Shown: positions 62,642 through 64,000 of the stretch, in pieces
How positions within the stretch are numbered: position 1 is the stretch's first letter
Layout: each line of letters starts with the position of its first letter
From: Paenibacillus sp. Root52
GTDB taxonomy: Bacteria > Bacillota > Bacilli > Paenibacillales > Paenibacillaceae
Assembly: GCF_001426865.1 (NCBI RefSeq)
Contig: NZ_LMFO01000001.1
Coordinates: forward strand, 985,602 to 1,049,601
Reading direction: 5' to 3'
Length of the DNA stretch: 64,000 nucleotides
The notes under the pieces: generated by a model
The model's input: only the letters and a program-made list of their open reading frames with translations
The model's database searches: none
Told to the model about the DNA's origin: nothing
Position numbers and translations under genes: made by a program

Positions 62642-64000
62642 TCACAATTTCACTTCATATAACGTAGACTGATTACCGAAGCCGCCACCTTCATCGGAAT
62701 TGGATCTCCACTCGGATGTAGGTACTTCCGTCCCATGCTCCATAATCCAGTTCGTAATCTCGGAGTTACCTCCACGGCCGCCCATTCCTCCGCCAATCAT
62801 GAAGTATTTCACTTGTCCGCTCTTCACAAGCTGTTCTAATCGCTCTGTTGTATACACTGGATCGGAACCAGAGAAACCGCCTAATGTGATGACCGCTTCA
62901 TTCTCGTCAATAATGTATGGGGCTGCTTGATTATAATCTGACGTTGCAAACAGATAAGTCTCACCTGTATTATGTTCTCGCAAATACTGAAGAGTCGTGC
63001 TGTCTATCTCTTCATTACGATTACCAAAGCCGCCACGTCCACCACCAGTAGGTATACCTTGTGCACTGCCCATACCGTTCATGCCACCTTCCATAAATGA
63101 GGGTGTTCCGGTATTTGAATTATTCGGGCTCGAATCACCAGTCGAAGATGGAGACTGTTGCTCTATATCTCCTTGCCCACTCGGTGGAGTCATTGCATTG
63201 TTGCGATCACCCTGTCTACCACCCATAGTCATGCCTCCAAACATGCCATTGGAACCGGTAGGACCTGCGGCTGGGATCATACTATTGCCACCATATGTAA
63301 TTGGCGTAAATGCCCAATACACAGGGCCGATCAGGGTAACCATGAAACCTGCGACAACCAGTGCCTGTTTCCAAAGATGCGTGCGATTCATCATGACGGT
63401 CAAAACAACTGTCACCACAATTCCAGCGATCAGCTCGCTGATTGACCATCCTGCACCAATGGTTTCATCAAAAGGCTGCATAATGTACCATCCGAAGATA
63501 GTCGTTAATAGCACAGATAGCGGCAACAGCCAAGCTCGCCAACCGGTTCGTTCTTGGTACGCTTTCCACATTGCTACGAACCCAGCACCGCTTAATGCAG
63601 CTATTGGAGGCGCAAGCATGATCAGATAGTATTGATGAAAGAATCCTGCGACACTGAAAAATGCCGCTACCGGTAACAACCACGCCAGCCAGAATATCGC
63701 TTCTTTCATTTGATCCGAGCTGTTTCTTCGTCTTAAGCTTGTCAAAATTGCAATACAACCCAATAGAGCCAACGGTAATAACCAGCTAGCTTGACCAGAT
63801 AGTTCGGTTTGAAACAGACGTAATGGCCCTGCCTGACCTGTACCAAACATGCCACCTGTTCCTCCTCCTCCACCGAATCCTCCCTGCGGCATGGTGAAGC
63901 CATTGGGCATCTCATTTCCTTGTGGGAGATTCATTCCGCTGTTACCGTCCGTTCCGCCGCGCGGGTTCGATGTCTGTACCGATGCCGAATCACCCCTGTC
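62642..64000 (-). CDS. YkcB-like glycosyltransferase, 5'-truncated by the window
   Basis: The frame stays open to the right edge, so the N-terminus is missing; about 452 residues are visible. It has several membrane helices (for example ASWLLPLALLGCIAILTSL and AAFFSVAGFFHQYYLIMLAPPIAALSG), separated by a low-complexity linker rich in Gly, Asn, Ser, Met and Gln, and a C-terminal soluble domain (NTGETYLFATSDYNQAAPYIID, ending VKYFMIGGGMGGRGG). Like YkcB and other GT39/ArnT-type proteins it probably transfers lipid-linked sugar outside the membrane. It is upstream of the GT2 gene by 91 bp. Confidence 0.85.
   Translation of the reverse strand, partial: DRGDSASVQTSNPRGGTDGNSGMNLPQGNEMPNGFTMPQGGFGGGGGTGGMFGTGQAGPLRLFQTELSGQASWLLPLALLGCIAILTSLRRRNSSDQMKEAIFWLAWLLPVAAFFSVAGFFHQYYLIMLAPPIAALSGAGFVAMWKAYQERTGWRAWLLPLSVLLTTIFGWYIMQPFDETIGAGWSISELIAGIVVTVVLTVMMNRTHLWKQALVVAGFMVTLIGPVYWAFTPITYGGNSMIPAAGPTGSNGMFGGMTMGGRQGDRNNAMTPPSGQGDIEQQSPSSTGDSSPNNSNTGTPSFMEGGMNGMGSAQGIPTGGGRGGFGNRNEEIDSTTLQYLREHNTGETYLFATSDYNQAAPYIIDENEAVITLGGFSGSDPVYTTERLEQLVKSGQVKYFMIGGGMGGRGGNSEITNWIMEHGTEVPTSEWRSNSDEGGGFGNQSTLYEVKL

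Noticed and set aside
62997..63629. 210-codon plus-strand frame in the YkcB region
   Set aside because: Antisense to the YkcB-like gene; proline-rich translation is the expected complement of its Gly-rich linker.

Overview
The window reads as chromosomal DNA of a low-to-moderate GC Gram-positive soil bacterium of the Bacillales, most likely a Paenibacillus. The reasons are strong AGGAGG ribosome binding sites, many rho-independent terminators, YesM/YesN two-component regulators paired with LplB/LplC-type sugar permeases, a T-box leader, small Bacillales-specific proteins (DUF4023, DUF6376), copper-amine-oxidase stalk domains and a YkcB/YkcC-like glycosylation cluster. There is no rRNA, tRNA, CRISPR array, prophage or intact insertion sequence.

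Region 1 (1-4.6 kb) is small divergent regulator/transporter units: the end of a PanE-like reductase facing a TetR regulator, a LysR regulator facing a CynX-type MFS exporter, an unassigned 211-aa protein, and a decayed fragment of an MFS gene whose intact relative lies at 14.7 kb.

Region 2 (4.6-14.6 kb) is a carbohydrate island. A very large DUF5107/TPR protein and an AraC regulator face an operon of a GH2 enzyme with beta-glucuronidase signature residues, a lipoprotein substrate-binding protein and two CUT1 permeases. Region 3 (14.7-17.2 kb) is an MFS exporter with a TrmB-type regulator, plus DUF4023.

Region 4 (17.2-31.1 kb) is an arabinan/arabino-oligosaccharide island: a secreted GH43 endo-arabinanase, divergent from a GH51 arabinofuranosidase without signal peptide, then two permeases, YesM, YesN and the binding lipoprotein. 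Internal terminators and candidate CcpA (cre) sites suggest layered expression. Neither sugar importer carries its own ATPase, so a shared MsmK-type ATPase elsewhere is likely.

Region 5 (31.2-42 kb) holds metE with a MET-box-like palindrome, an alpha/beta hydrolase, a kinase-like protein, an LmrA/LmrB-like TetR-MFS pair, an XRE-cupin regulator divergent from a LysE exporter with three operator repeats, an atypical thioredoxin-reductase-like flavoprotein and ctaB. Region 6 (42-53 kb) has a heterodimeric ABC exporter preceded by a possible 22-codon leader peptide, an apparent orphan small transcription unit, a stalk-domain protein, an MFS/SgrR divergent pair, and a 793-aa protein in which a polyprenyl synthase is fused to a second, degenerate prenyl-synthase-like half. 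I regard that last gene as the most unusual in the window.

Region 7 (53-64 kb) holds a TauE exporter, a 56-aa zinc-ribbon protein, an SDR, a DUF6376 lipoprotein, an SBF transporter, a MerR/aldo-keto reductase pair with a classical 19-bp-spacer promoter, asd under a T-box riboswitch, and a galU-gtrA-GT2-YkcB envelope glycosylation operon that runs off the right end. All calls come from reading the sequence and recalled family knowledge; no database search was run.
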